Part shown: piece after piece, positions 22,206 to 30,393 of the stretch | How the letters are laid out: each line of letters begins with the position of its first letter | Position numbering within the stretch: position 1 is the stretch's first letter | Source: Clostridiaceae bacterium | GTDB lineage: Bacteria; Bacillota; Clostridia; Lachnospirales; Lachnospiraceae | Assembly (NCBI GenBank): GCA_018378255.1 | Contig: JAGZXV010000023.1 | Location: 1-43,188, forward strand | DNA length: 43,188 nt | Direction: 5' to 3' | Program-made: the position numbers and the translations under genes | The notes under the pieces: generated by a model | Database searches by the model: none | The model's input: the letters and a program-made list of their open reading frames with translations, nothing else | What the model was told of the DNA's origin: nothing

Positions 22206-23324
22206 ATGTCAGTAGGATTTATGGATAATTTACAGATAAAGGCTACGTTGGTGGCCAATGATTTTATTGACCAATATATGATATCGGCGAATGGCGAGTA
22301 TGTTAAAGTATATCTGTATTTGCTGCGGCACCAGGATGAGAATGTGGATATCTCGGATATAGCAGATCATCTTAACCATACGGAAGCGGACGTGAAGCGT
22401 GCACTCACATACTGGGCGAAGGCCGGCGTGCTGAAGCCGGATGTATTACAGGCGGCCGCGGCCGTGGATGGGAAAACGCCGGTTCAGGAACAGCCGCCGG
22501 TAAAGATGCCGGTGAAACTTCCGGTAAAAGAACATGCGGCCACCGTGGAGCCGGAGCAGTTCGCCGTATTAGAACGGGAAATGGAACCGGAAAAACAGCC
22601 GGCTTTGGAGAAACCTTCCTATTCCCCGTACCAACTGTCAAAACTTACGGATAATGAGGAATTTGCCCAGCTTCTTTATGTGGCCCAGAAGTATACGGGA
22701 ACCATATTCAGCCACAAGGATTGTGAGGTATTCGCCTATCTCTATGAGGCGCTTGGGATGTCTTTTGATCTTTTGGTGCATCTGGTGGCCTCCTGTGTAC
22801 AGGCTGAGCACAGAGAAGTCCGCTATATGGAAGCCGTAGCCCTTAACTGGCATAAGAATGGTGTCAAAACTGTGGATCAGGCCAAACAGGGGACGGAGCT
22901 TTATGTAAAAGGCTATGCGAATGTGATGAAAGCGTTTGGTCTCAGCGGAAGAAAGCCCGGCGCATCGGAACACGATCTGATCCGTAGATGGTTCTATACA
23001 TACATGTTTTCCCCAACGCTGGTAACAGAGGCCTGCAACCGTACCATGAGAGCGCTTCACCAGCCAAGTTTTGAATATGCGGATAAGATTCTGGCATCCT
23101 GGAAGGAAGCCGGGGTCAGAAACCTGGATGATGTTAAAAAGTTGGACCAGGCCCGGGAAGGGGAACGCCAGCAGAAGAACGAAGAGAACAAGAGATGGCA
23201 GACGTCATCCAGGACGGATAAAAACCAGTTCCATAACTTTAAACAGAGGGATACGGATTATAACGCCCTGGTGATGGAACGATTGAAGGAGCGCCTGAAT
23301 GAACAGGCGAACCAGCAGCAGTGA
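22206..23324 (+). CDS. DnaD domain replication initiation protein
   Basis: 372-residue primosome protein with the DnaB/DnaD layout. An N-terminal winged-helix region (about residues 10-75, including VKVYLYLLRHQDENVDISDI) is followed by a Pro/Val/Glu-rich linker (about 88-135) and two DnaB_2-type helical domains. The first is about 147-225 (YTGTIFSHKDCEVFAYLYEA, then AVALNWHKNGVKTVDQA) and the second about 240-315 (FSPTLVTEACNRTM, then KILASWKEAGVRNLDDV). The W-x-x-x-G-V-x-x-x-x-x-x-x pattern ending each is diagnostic. These proteins help load the replicative helicase. A GAGGGTGAT site precedes the ATG by about 5 bases. It overlaps the ribosome-binding site of the DnaC-like loader, with which it forms an operon behind the DnaA boxes. 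Confidence 0.92.
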   Translation: MSVGFMDNLQIKATLVANDFIDQYMISANGEYVKVYLYLLRHQDENVDISDIADHLNHTEADVKRALTYWAKAGVLKPDVLQAAAAVDGKTPVQEQPPVKMPVKLPVKEHAATVEPEQFAVLEREMEPEKQPALEKPSYSPYQLSKLTDNEEFAQLLYVAQKYTGTIFSHKDCEVFAYLYEALGMSFDLLVHLVASCVQAEHREVRYMEAVALNWHKNGVKTVDQAKQGTELYVKGYANVMKAFGLSGRKPGASEHDLIRRWFYTYMFSPTLVTEACNRTMRALHQPSFEYADKILASWKEAGVRNLDDVKKLDQAREGERQQKNEENKRWQTSSRTDKNQFHNFKQRDTDYNALVMERLKERLNEQANQQQ

Positions 23325-23334
23325 GGAGAGATCT

Positions 23335-24315
23335 ATGGGACTTAGCAATTCTCAGTATAATGCGATCATGCGCATCTACAACCAGAAACAGTTTCAGAAT
23401 AAATATGAACAGGACAAGCGGATCAGCGAGGTTCATACCAAACATCCGGTGATCCTGGAGCTGGAATCGATGATCACCAGCAAAGCCGTAGAGCGGGCCA
23501 AACGCCTGCTGGACGGAGATAGTGAAACCGGCAGGCGGCTGAAGGCGGAACTGGAAGATCTGCGTGAACAAAAACGTGTGCTTTTAAAGTCCTTCGGATA
23601 CCCGGAAGATTATATGGAGATGCAGTACGGCTGCAAAGACTGTGAAGACACCGGCTATCATGATGGGAAGAAGTGCCACTGCTTCCGCAAGGAAGAAATC
23701 AAGCTTCTTTATGCCCAGTCAAATCTGGAGCAGCTCATGAAAAAGGAAAACTTCGGAACCTTCTCCGACCGCTTTTTTGACAGAAACCAGATGGTGCCCG
23801 GGCTTGGAATATCGGTTTATGATTATATGATGCAGGTGAAACAGATATGTCATCAGTATGTGGAAAAGTTTGGCGTCAAGAAGGGAAACATTCTGTTTCA
23901 GGGTGATACCGGCGTTGGGAAGACATTTCTCACCAACTGTATTGCAAAAGATCTGATTGACCGGTATTTTTCCGTGATCTATCTGTCCTCAACCGATCTG
24001 TTCCATATATTTGCCCAGAATACATTTGAACGGACGACAGAGGAAGAGATGAAGGATATGTATCAGCATATTCTGGACTGTGATCTTTTGATCATTGATG
24101 ATCTGGGTACGGAACTGAACAACAGTTTTGTGTCTTCCCAGTTCTTCTACTGCATTAACGAGCGGCTGATGCGCAAGAACGGGACAATCATTTCCACGAA
24201 CCTGGATATGGAGGGGATCAGGGACCGCTATACGGAGCGGGTTTCCTCCAGAATTATCAGCGAATATATGATAACGCCGCTTTATGGCGGCGATATCAGA
24301 ACAAAAAAATATTGA
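23335..24315 (+). CDS. DnaC/DnaI-like helicase loader ATPase
   Basis: 326-residue AAA+ protein. The N-terminal region (about 1-95) is helical, followed by a cysteine cluster CKDCEDTGYHDGKKCHC (about 99-115), a likely zinc ribbon of DnaI type. The AAA+ core has Walker A GDTGVGKTFL (about 192-201), Walker B LLIIDDLGTE (about 246-255) and sensor-1 IISTNLD (about 283-289), and an Arg-finger region RDRYTERVSSRI. It would load DnaB/DnaC-type replicative helicase with the DnaD-like partner. ATG 23335 is chosen over 23299 because GAGGAG lies 7 bases upstream and the earlier ATG lies inside the dnaD gene. The start is 10 bases after the dnaD stop, so the two are probably translated from one message. 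Confidence 0.9.
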   Translation: MGLSNSQYNAIMRIYNQKQFQNKYEQDKRISEVHTKHPVILELESMITSKAVERAKRLLDGDSETGRRLKAELEDLREQKRVLLKSFGYPEDYMEMQYGCKDCEDTGYHDGKKCHCFRKEEIKLLYAQSNLEQLMKKENFGTFSDRFFDRNQMVPGLGISVYDYMMQVKQICHQYVEKFGVKKGNILFQGDTGVGKTFLTNCIAKDLIDRYFSVIYLSSTDLFHIFAQNTFERTTEEEMKDMYQHILDCDLLIIDDLGTELNNSFVSSQFFYCINERLMRKNGTIISTNLDMEGIRDRYTERVSSRIISEYMITPLYGGDIRTKKY

Positions 24316-24319
24316 TATC

Positions 24320-24348
24320 TTGACTATTTCAGCGCATAATGATATAAA
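24320..24348 (+). promoter_or_regulatory. Promoter of prs
   Basis: TTGACT (24320-24325) and TATAAA (24343-24348) are 17 bp apart, immediately after the DnaC-like stop. The leader is about 65 nt and holds a small GTGCAT/ATGCAC hairpin before the ribosome-binding site. I see no PRPP or purine riboswitch fold. Confidence 0.65.
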
Positions 24349-24421
24349 AGATACGTTGCTTTAGTACGTGTAACAAAAACGAATGGAGATGTGCATAGAT
24401 GCACGCAGATAGGAGCCAAAG

Positions 24422-25594
24422 ATGATTTACGAAGAGAAAACCATTGAGACGATTCCGGTAGGACCTCTGGGACTTATTCCATTAAAGAGCTGCTCACAAT
24501 TAGGGGAGAAAGTGAATAACTACCTGGTAGAATGGAGACATGAACGCGAGAGTGAACACAAATCAACGATAGCATTTTCCGGCTATCAGAGAGATTCTTA
24601 TATTATCGATGCTAAGACACCCAGATTCGGTTCTGGTGAAGCGAAAGGGTCAATTGACCAGTCTATCCGCGGTGACGACCTGTACTTTATGGTGGATGTA
24701 TGTAATTACAGCCTGACCTATTCCCTCTGCGGAATGACAAACCATATGTCTCCGGATGACCATTTTCAGGATTTAAAGCGTCTGATCGCAGCAGCGGCAG
24801 GCAAGGCCAGGAGAATTAACGTTATAATGCCGTTTTTGTATGAAAGCAGACAGCATAAGCGTTCCGGCAGGGAATCCCTGGACTGTGCGCTGGGGCTTCA
24901 GGAACTGACCAATATGGGCGTTGAGAACATCATCACATTTGATGCCCATGATCCCCGTGTACAGAATGCCATTCCGTTAAAAGGATTTGAGACGGTGCAG
25001 CCGATTTACCAGTTTATCAAGCACTTGTTGAAGCATGAAACGGACCTGCAGATCGACAGCGATCATATGATGGTAATCAGCCCGGATGAAGGCGGTATGT
25101 CACGCGCTGTGTACTTTGCAAACGTTTTAGGGCTGGATATGGGCATGTTCTACAAACGCCGTGATTATACGCAGATCATCAATGGGCGCAATCCTATCGT
25201 AGCTCATGAATTTTTAGGATCAAGTGTGGAAGGCAAGGATGTACTCATCATAGATGACATGATTTCTTCCGGTGAAAGCATGCAGGATGTGGCAAAAGAG
25301 CTGAAGAGAAGAAAGGCCAGAAAAGTCTTTATCTGCTCCACCTTCGGTCTGTTTACCAACGGACTTACCAAGTTCGACGAATACTATGAAAATGGCGTAA
25401 TTGACCGGATCCTCACCACAAACCTGGTATACCAGACGCCGGAGCTTTTATCCAGACCATATTATATCGATGTGGATATGAGTAAATACATTGCATTGAT
25501 TATCGACAACCTGAATCATGATGCATCTTTAAGCGAGCTTTTAAATCCTACTAACCGCATTAATAAGCTGTTAGCCGCTTACAGAAGTAAATAA
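24422..25594 (+). CDS. prs: Ribose-phosphate pyrophosphokinase
   Basis: Makes PRPP from ribose-5-phosphate and ATP for nucleotide, His and Trp synthesis, in the cytoplasm. 390 residues, longer than the common ~315-residue enzyme because of an extended N-terminal part; a long form is usual in Lachnospiraceae. FDAHDPRVQNAIPL (about residues 176-189) is the conserved F-D-x-H metal/ATP segment, FYKRRDY (about 244-250) is the flexible catalytic loop with the basic residues, and DVLIIDDMISSGESM (about 274-288) is the PRPP-binding loop. AGGAG precedes ATG 24422. It has its own promoter and a terminator after it, so it is probably monocistronic. Confidence 0.95.
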   Translation: MIYEEKTIETIPVGPLGLIPLKSCSQLGEKVNNYLVEWRHERESEHKSTIAFSGYQRDSYIIDAKTPRFGSGEAKGSIDQSIRGDDLYFMVDVCNYSLTYSLCGMTNHMSPDDHFQDLKRLIAAAAGKARRINVIMPFLYESRQHKRSGRESLDCALGLQELTNMGVENIITFDAHDPRVQNAIPLKGFETVQPIYQFIKHLLKHETDLQIDSDHMMVISPDEGGMSRAVYFANVLGLDMGMFYKRRDYTQIINGRNPIVAHEFLGSSVEGKDVLIIDDMISSGESMQDVAKELKRRKARKVFICSTFGLFTNGLTKFDEYYENGVIDRILTTNLVYQTPELLSRPYYIDVDMSKYIALIIDNLNHDASLSELLNPTNRINKLLAAYRSK

Positions 25595-25606
25595 CGAATC
25601 ATACAG

Positions 25607-25673
25607 ATGCCGCTGGACAGCTGGTAGAAGATGGAGGCCCCGTCTTATGCCGAACGTGCAGCGGCATATTTTT
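25607..25673 (+). terminator. Terminator of prs
   Basis: ATGCCGCTG (25607-25615) pairs with CAGCGGCAT (25659-25667), enclosing a 43-nt loop, and is followed by ATTTTT. The perfect 9-bp stem and T-run support termination despite the large loop. Confidence 0.5.
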
Positions 25674-25687
25674 GCAGTATAACCTTA

Positions 25688-25717
25688 TTGATTTTATTTT
25701 GCCTTATATGATATCAT
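25688..25717 (+). promoter_or_regulatory. Candidate promoter of the GGDEF gene
   Basis: TTGATT (25688-25693) and TATCAT (25712-25717) are 18 bp apart. The -10 overlaps the palindrome TATGATATCATA, a possible operator. Confidence 0.4.
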
Positions 25718-25786
25718 AAAAATAGGAAAAACATTCGGAGAGAAAGAACCGGTATTTATGATAGAAACATTACGGAGGGGAAAAGT

Positions 25787-26803
25787 ATGGTACATAAAGG
25801 ACTTCATATGGAGAGCAGCATGGAAGAACTCCAGAAAGAAAACCGTCGCCTGAATAAGCTCGTAGAGACAGACTGGCTGACCGGCGTATATAACAGGGGA
25901 GCAGTAGAAAATAAGGTGAATGAACTGATTGAAAAGGATAAGAACGGAGTTATGCTGGTTCTGGATGTGGATCGTTTCAAGGAGATCAACGACAGATTCG
26001 GGCATATTGTAGGAGATCAGTTTCTGAAAGATCTGGCCCAGCTCTTAAAGAATATGTTTTTTAGAAATGATATCATCGGCCGGGTGGGAGGCGATGAATT
26101 CGTTGTATTCATTCCGGTGAAGCAGGACATGGACTTTGTGGAAGAACGGTGTGTCCAGATAAAAAAACGTTTCAGCAGCAGCAACGCTTATAAGAACGTT
26201 TCCTTAACCATGGGCGGTACCATATACCAGGAGGGGGATGATTACCTCTCCATGTTTGACAGAGCGGACCAGCTCATGATCGGGGAAAAGAAAAGGAATA
26301 AATTGATGGAGAAGGCCGCCGGTGCGGCAGCGAAAGAACAGATTCCGGGGATGGACATCGATATGAGGCTGATCTCCGCCGAACTTCTGAAAAACAACCA
26401 GACACAGGGGGCATTCTGCCAGGATTATGAAGTGTTTAAGAGCATATATTGTTTTACGGAGCGCAGGCTCCGCAGGACGAAAGGAAATGCCTGTATCATA
26501 CTGTTTACCATCACTGACGGAGATAACCATTTTCCCAATTTTTCAGTCCGTGAGACGCAGATGGAAATTCTGTCTGAAATCATTCAGAACTGTCTTAGAT
26601 CAGGGGATGTATACACCCAGTACAGCAGCTGCCAGTTCCTGACCATGGTTTCGGATGCGTCCATGGAGAATATTGACTGCATTGCAGAGCGGATCTGCAG
26701 CTGTTTTTATAAGAAAGTTCCCGGCGGACAAAACAGCTGTCTGCTGCACCATGGATACCCGCTGGGAATGGAGGACGCTAACCGAATGATCGGAGAAAAG
26801 TGA
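25787..26803 (+). CDS. Diguanylate cyclase with tandem GGDEF-like domains
   Basis: 338 residues. A short N-terminal coiled coil (about 8-28) leads into an intact GGDEF domain (about 29-175): the opening DWLTGVYNRGAV, the metal site LVLDVDRFKEINDRFGH, and the active site RVGGDEFVVF (about residues 99-108). It should make cyclic di-GMP from GTP. The second half (about 215-335) repeats the fold: ACIILFTITDGDN stands for the metal strand and DVYTQYSSCQFLTMV for the signature, so GGDEF is replaced by YSSCQ and the domain is catalytically dead. No transmembrane or sensor domain is present, so it acts in the cytoplasm. GGAGGGG lies 7 bases before the ATG. The 3' end overlaps the convergent LysE gene by 26 bp. 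Confidence 0.88.
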   Translation: MVHKGLHMESSMEELQKENRRLNKLVETDWLTGVYNRGAVENKVNELIEKDKNGVMLVLDVDRFKEINDRFGHIVGDQFLKDLAQLLKNMFFRNDIIGRVGGDEFVVFIPVKQDMDFVEERCVQIKKRFSSSNAYKNVSLTMGGTIYQEGDDYLSMFDRADQLMIGEKKRNKLMEKAAGAAAKEQIPGMDIDMRLISAELLKNNQTQGAFCQDYEVFKSIYCFTERRLRRTKGNACIILFTITDGDNHFPNFSVRETQMEILSEIIQNCLRSGDVYTQYSSCQFLTMVSDASMENIDCIAERICSCFYKKVPGGQNSCLLHHGYPLGMEDANRMIGEK

Positions 26804-27389
26804 GAAGCAGCTTTAAGCCGTAAAAGATGATAACACATCCGCAGATCACATTGATAGCCCGCAGAATGCGGCTGTTCAGTTTATGGCTGAACAAGGTAAC
26901 AAACAGTGTTAAGCCTGAAAACCAGAGACAGGAGGCGGAGGCCACGCCCATAATAAAGGGAAGCCCTCCTCCGGTGCCTGTCTGGCTCACCCGGAAGGCG
27001 CCCAGCATCATGGTTCCGTCGATAATCGCCTGGGGGTTAAACCAGGTGACCACACAAGCCGATACTATGATTTTTCTTATGGTCATTTCCTGGCCGCCAG
27101 ACGTTTCCAGTGAAGATTTTGCTTTTAATAGGCCGATGCCGATCCAGGTGACAATCAGGCTTCCGGCCAGCAGAATGACCATTTCCAGCCATTTCACATG
27201 CTCAATCACAGCACCGATTCCAAAATAACAGGCAAAAGCCAGCGAGATATCGAAAAAGATGATTATAAATGCAGTCAGCGCGGAACGCTTATGATCGCGT
27301 TCCAGCGCTGTATTAATGACGAATAAATTCTGCATGCCGATGGGGGCCACATAGGCCAGTCCCATGGTAAGACCCTGTATATATTCCAT
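26778..27389 (-). CDS. LysE/ArgO family amino acid exporter
   Basis: 203-residue inner membrane protein with about six helices, of the LysE/ArgO branch that exports basic amino acids such as lysine or arginine. The N-terminal signature GLAYVAPIGMQNLFVINTAL (about residues 9-28) has the P-I-G-x-Q/M-N pattern, FFDISLAFACYFGIG (about 45-59) is the second helix with conserved Asp, and ACVVTWFNPQAIIDG (about 110-124) is the N-P-x-A re-entrant motif. GAGGTT precedes the ATG, seven bases after the yhaN-like stop, so it ends a minus-strand operon. The exact exported compound is unknown. Confidence 0.9.
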   Translation of the reverse strand: MEYIQGLTMGLAYVAPIGMQNLFVINTALERDHKRSALTAFIIIFFDISLAFACYFGIGAVIEHVKWLEMVILLAGSLIVTWIGIGLLKAKSSLETSGGQEMTIRKIIVSACVVTWFNPQAIIDGTMMLGAFRVSQTGTGGGLPFIMGVASASCLWFSGLTLFVTLFSHKLNSRILRAINVICGCVIIFYGLKLLLTFLRSFG

Positions 27390-27396
27390 GATAACC

Positions 27397-29259
27397 TCAT
27401 AGTTTGATTAAATGATATGGGATTTGGTTCGCCGTCATCATCTGGGCCTCCCGCTGATGGCAGGTGAACATGATGATCTGTCCCTGATATGCGCTTAAAA
27501 GCCATTTTAAGGCCGTTCTGAGGCGTTCGTCGTCATAGAGGACAAAACTATCGTCAAAGATCAAAGGCATCTCTGTCCGGCCGTTTTGGATCAATTTGGC
27601 GGTAGCCAGGCGCAGGGCCAGATAGATCTGGTCCATGGTCCCGCTGCTGACCTGTTCGATGGGTACCAGACGGGTTTTGGTATTCATAAACACATTCAGG
27701 TTTTCATCAATACTCATGCTGTTATAGATGCCGCCTGTAATGCCGTCTATCAGTTCCGAAGCTGTTTTATTCAGATACAGCCCGAAGGAATCCCGGATGC
27801 TGGTAGAAAGCTCCGTCATGGTTTCCTGTGCCAGGTCGATGGCGGAAAGTTCCTGCTGGAGCCGTTCGTTCTCCTCCAATACATGCTTTAAAGTAGCGGC
27901 CTGGTTTTTACAACTTGTTAAATGTTCCAGCTTTTTCTCAAGTTCCCACTGGTTCCTCTGCTGCTGTTCGATGAACTGGCTGCAGGAAGTCTGTTTTAGC
28001 TGAAGCTCTGAGATATCGTTGGTGAGCTGTGCCACGGCTGCTTCCGATTTAAGAACAGCTTCATAAAGCCGTTTAAACTCCGCCATCCGCTCTTTAAAAA
28101 CTTGTATGGCCTGCTCTGTGATAGAAGAGTCGCCTAAATGGCGGGAGTAGATCTCCTGAAGCAGGGTGGAGTACAATGTCAGGTCCTTTTGATAATGCTT
28201 GTCCCGCATAAACAATATAGCCCTGCATATAAACAATACGGCTGCCGCCATCAGGCTGGCCGCGCTGACGGGCGCATATGGGATGCCGAATGATGATGTG
28301 AGGAAATTAGCATTCCCCGCAGCGAACAGATAACCGCCCAGAGCGAGGAACATGATTCCCAGCAGTACGGCCGCCCCGTTGACCACTTTTCTGGATTTGC
28401 TGCCAGTCTTTTTTTCTGCCTCCAGATAATTCCGGTAGATGGATTCCGTGTTGGCTTCATAAGCTGCTATGGATTCGCAGTCTGTAAACTGGTGGGTTGA
28501 CAAGACCTGCTTTCCTCTGGCGATTTTCTGGAGAAGCTCTTCTTTTTCCTCCTGCTTGGAGGAAATCAGTACCTGTACTTCATTTTTCATCTTTTGAAAG
28601 GCCGGAAGCTGGTTTTCATATTCCGGCGCTGAGATTTCTTTTTCAATATTCCGGATTTCCCCGAGCACCGATGCGTAAGAACGGGCGGCTTCAGGCACCA
28701 TCTGGGAGGCAAGGGACTTTCTCTGTTCCTTTAAAAATGCACTGGCCTTTGTGATGTTTAATGCCATATTTCCGGAAGTGTTTAAGTTGGCAATATAATT
28801 CTTTAATTCAGAGACCATCCCGCCGTCGGTGGCGCTTTTTAACTGGCCGATACTGATGGTGTTGTTGTATGCTGTTTCGCTGAGGCCGTTTAACAATTCG
28901 TCCATCAGCGCCTTTGTGGGCTCCACTTCTTTTCCAAGTGTCTCATTTACAATGGTAAGATCTTTGTTGTTCTTCTGGAAACTTCTTTCAATTCTGTATA
29001 CGGTTCCTTCGTGTTCCAGTCTGAGATGGCCTTCATAGGTCCCGCTGTTTTCCCAGGGTTCAAATCTTGTATAGATGTCATTTTTAGAAGCCCGTCCTCT
29101 GGCCCGCTCGATGCCAAAAAGCATACCGCGGATAAAGGTATGCAATGTGGACTTTCCAGCTTCATTCTTACCGTAGATCACATTCAGGCCGTCTTTAAAT
29201 GAGATGGAGAGATTATGAAATTTGCCAAAACCGTCAATATGTAAATCCAATAATTTCAT
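27397..29259 (-). CDS. YhaN-like AAA/SMC-type ATPase
   Basis: 620 residues with a split ABC-type ATPase joined by long coiled coils, related to SbcC/Rad50 and Bacillus YhaN. The N-terminal Walker A is YGKNEAGKSTLHTFI (about 30-44). Coiled coils span about 190-270 and 355-480. Between them two hydrophobic stretches (AAVLLGIMFLALGGYLFAAG and AASLMAAAVLFICRAILF, about 290-350) form a likely membrane hairpin. The C-terminal ABC signature is VSSGTMDQIYLALRLA (about 536-551) and Walker B is PLIFDDSFVLYDDERL. ATG 29259 is used because GAGAGGAG precedes it, within the end of the nuclease gene. It probably partners that nuclease in DNA end processing near the membrane. Confidence 0.88.
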   Translation of the reverse strand: MKLLDLHIDGFGKFHNLSISFKDGLNVIYGKNEAGKSTLHTFIRGMLFGIERARGRASKNDIYTRFEPWENSGTYEGHLRLEHEGTVYRIERSFQKNNKDLTIVNETLGKEVEPTKALMDELLNGLSETAYNNTISIGQLKSATDGGMVSELKNYIANLNTSGNMALNITKASAFLKEQRKSLASQMVPEAARSYASVLGEIRNIEKEISAPEYENQLPAFQKMKNEVQVLISSKQEEKEELLQKIARGKQVLSTHQFTDCESIAAYEANTESIYRNYLEAEKKTGSKSRKVVNGAAVLLGIMFLALGGYLFAAGNANFLTSSFGIPYAPVSAASLMAAAVLFICRAILFMRDKHYQKDLTLYSTLLQEIYSRHLGDSSITEQAIQVFKERMAEFKRLYEAVLKSEAAVAQLTNDISELQLKQTSCSQFIEQQQRNQWELEKKLEHLTSCKNQAATLKHVLEENERLQQELSAIDLAQETMTELSTSIRDSFGLYLNKTASELIDGITGGIYNSMSIDENLNVFMNTKTRLVPIEQVSSGTMDQIYLALRLATAKLIQNGRTEMPLIFDDSFVLYDDERLRTALKWLLSAYQGQIIMFTCHQREAQMMTANQIPYHLIKL

Positions 29260-29263
29260 CGTG

Positions 29264-30334
29264 TCAGCTCCTCTCGTCCGTAGTGTGCAGCAGGGCATTG
29301 ATACCGTAATATAAGGCCTTTTTCTCAACCGGGCTCATATCCTGCTTTTGAAGTGCCTGGATGTAGAATCCGATCATATCGCTGGAGTGTTCTGCAAATA
29401 GAGCGCTGAAATCATACTGAGGTTCGGATTCGTCTATAATTTCAGCAATCCGGAACCGGGAGGAAAGAAAGTCCAGATCAAATTCCGCGTCGGGGTCTCT
29501 CATTCCACGGATACGGAAACGGTAGATGTGTTCCAGTCCCCGTTTCTGTACCTCCTGGGTGATGCGTGAGGACAACTCTGCGCTGGTGGTATTCGGGGTG
29601 ATGTTGACCACCAGAGGAACGTACTGAAGCCTGGCCATGGGCACGAAGGTGAGGGACGTGACTTTGCGCGTCATAAAATTGATGTCGCCGACAATCATGC
29701 CGTGCCGGCCGGTTTCGGTTTTGTCCAAAGGTTCTAAGGAGCCGGAATAGGCCATCTTGTTTTCCAGGATGATCTCCGGTTTGTGAATATGGCCCAGGGC
29801 AATATAGGAAAAATTGGAAAATGCCATGGCCTGCCGGTCAAACGGCAGATGGGCCGCGTCCCCTCCATGGGCCAAAAGGATCTTAATGCGGCTGTTCTCC
29901 CCGACCTCCAGGGAGCTTAAACGGTTTTCGCGGATTTCCGCCGAATGGTAACTGAATCCATAAACTTCCGTATTAATGTCTTCAAAATATACGCTGGTAA
30001 ATTCCTCGTCCATTAAAAAGGTGACATTGGAACACCAGGTAAAGCTGTAGAGAGCGGAACTTTTGCGTATGCGGTCGTGGTTACCGGCAATGATAACCAC
30101 GCGCACACTTGGTATAGTGGAAAAAAGATAATTAAGTTCTTTTAGGTCACGTGCCAACGGCTGACGGTGAAACAAATCGCCGGCTATAAACAGGCAGTCA
30201 ACGTCCAGTTCTTTTGTCTTTTGTATGACGTTTGAAAAAGTATCCTTAATAGCCTGAGCCCGTTCCTTACACCAGGGCTTGTCACTGTCAGGCGTCATGC
30301 CCCAATGGACATCAGCAATGTGGATAAACTTCAT
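29264..30334 (-). CDS. SbcD/YhaO-like DNA repair metallophosphoesterase
   Basis: 356 residues, calcineurin-like phosphoesterase, the nuclease partner of SbcC-type ATPases. Metal motifs in order are IHIADVHWG (residues 4-12, D-x-H), FIAGDLFHRQP (about 52-62, G-D), IIAGNHDRIRKSS (about 85-97, G-N-H-D), LLAHGGDA (about 160) and ALGHIHKPE (about 186-194, G-H-x-H). These give the full two-metal active site. The C-terminal portion is an SbcD-type capping domain. ATG 30334 is used because AGGAGGT lies 6 bases upstream. The stop is five bases before the yhaN-like start, so the two are translationally coupled and likely act as a complex. Confidence 0.9.
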   Translation of the reverse strand: MKFIHIADVHWGMTPDSDKPWCKERAQAIKDTFSNVIQKTKELDVDCLFIAGDLFHRQPLARDLKELNYLFSTIPSVRVVIIAGNHDRIRKSSALYSFTWCSNVTFLMDEEFTSVYFEDINTEVYGFSYHSAEIRENRLSSLEVGENSRIKILLAHGGDAAHLPFDRQAMAFSNFSYIALGHIHKPEIILENKMAYSGSLEPLDKTETGRHGMIVGDINFMTRKVTSLTFVPMARLQYVPLVVNITPNTTSAELSSRITQEVQKRGLEHIYRFRIRGMRDPDAEFDLDFLSSRFRIAEIIDESEPQYDFSALFAEHSSDMIGFYIQALQKQDMSPVEKKALYYGINALLHTTDERS

Positions 30335-30393
30335 ATAATACCTCCTGTGTGGCACAAATTACCATGAAAGTCAAAAACAATTTTATGGTAAAC

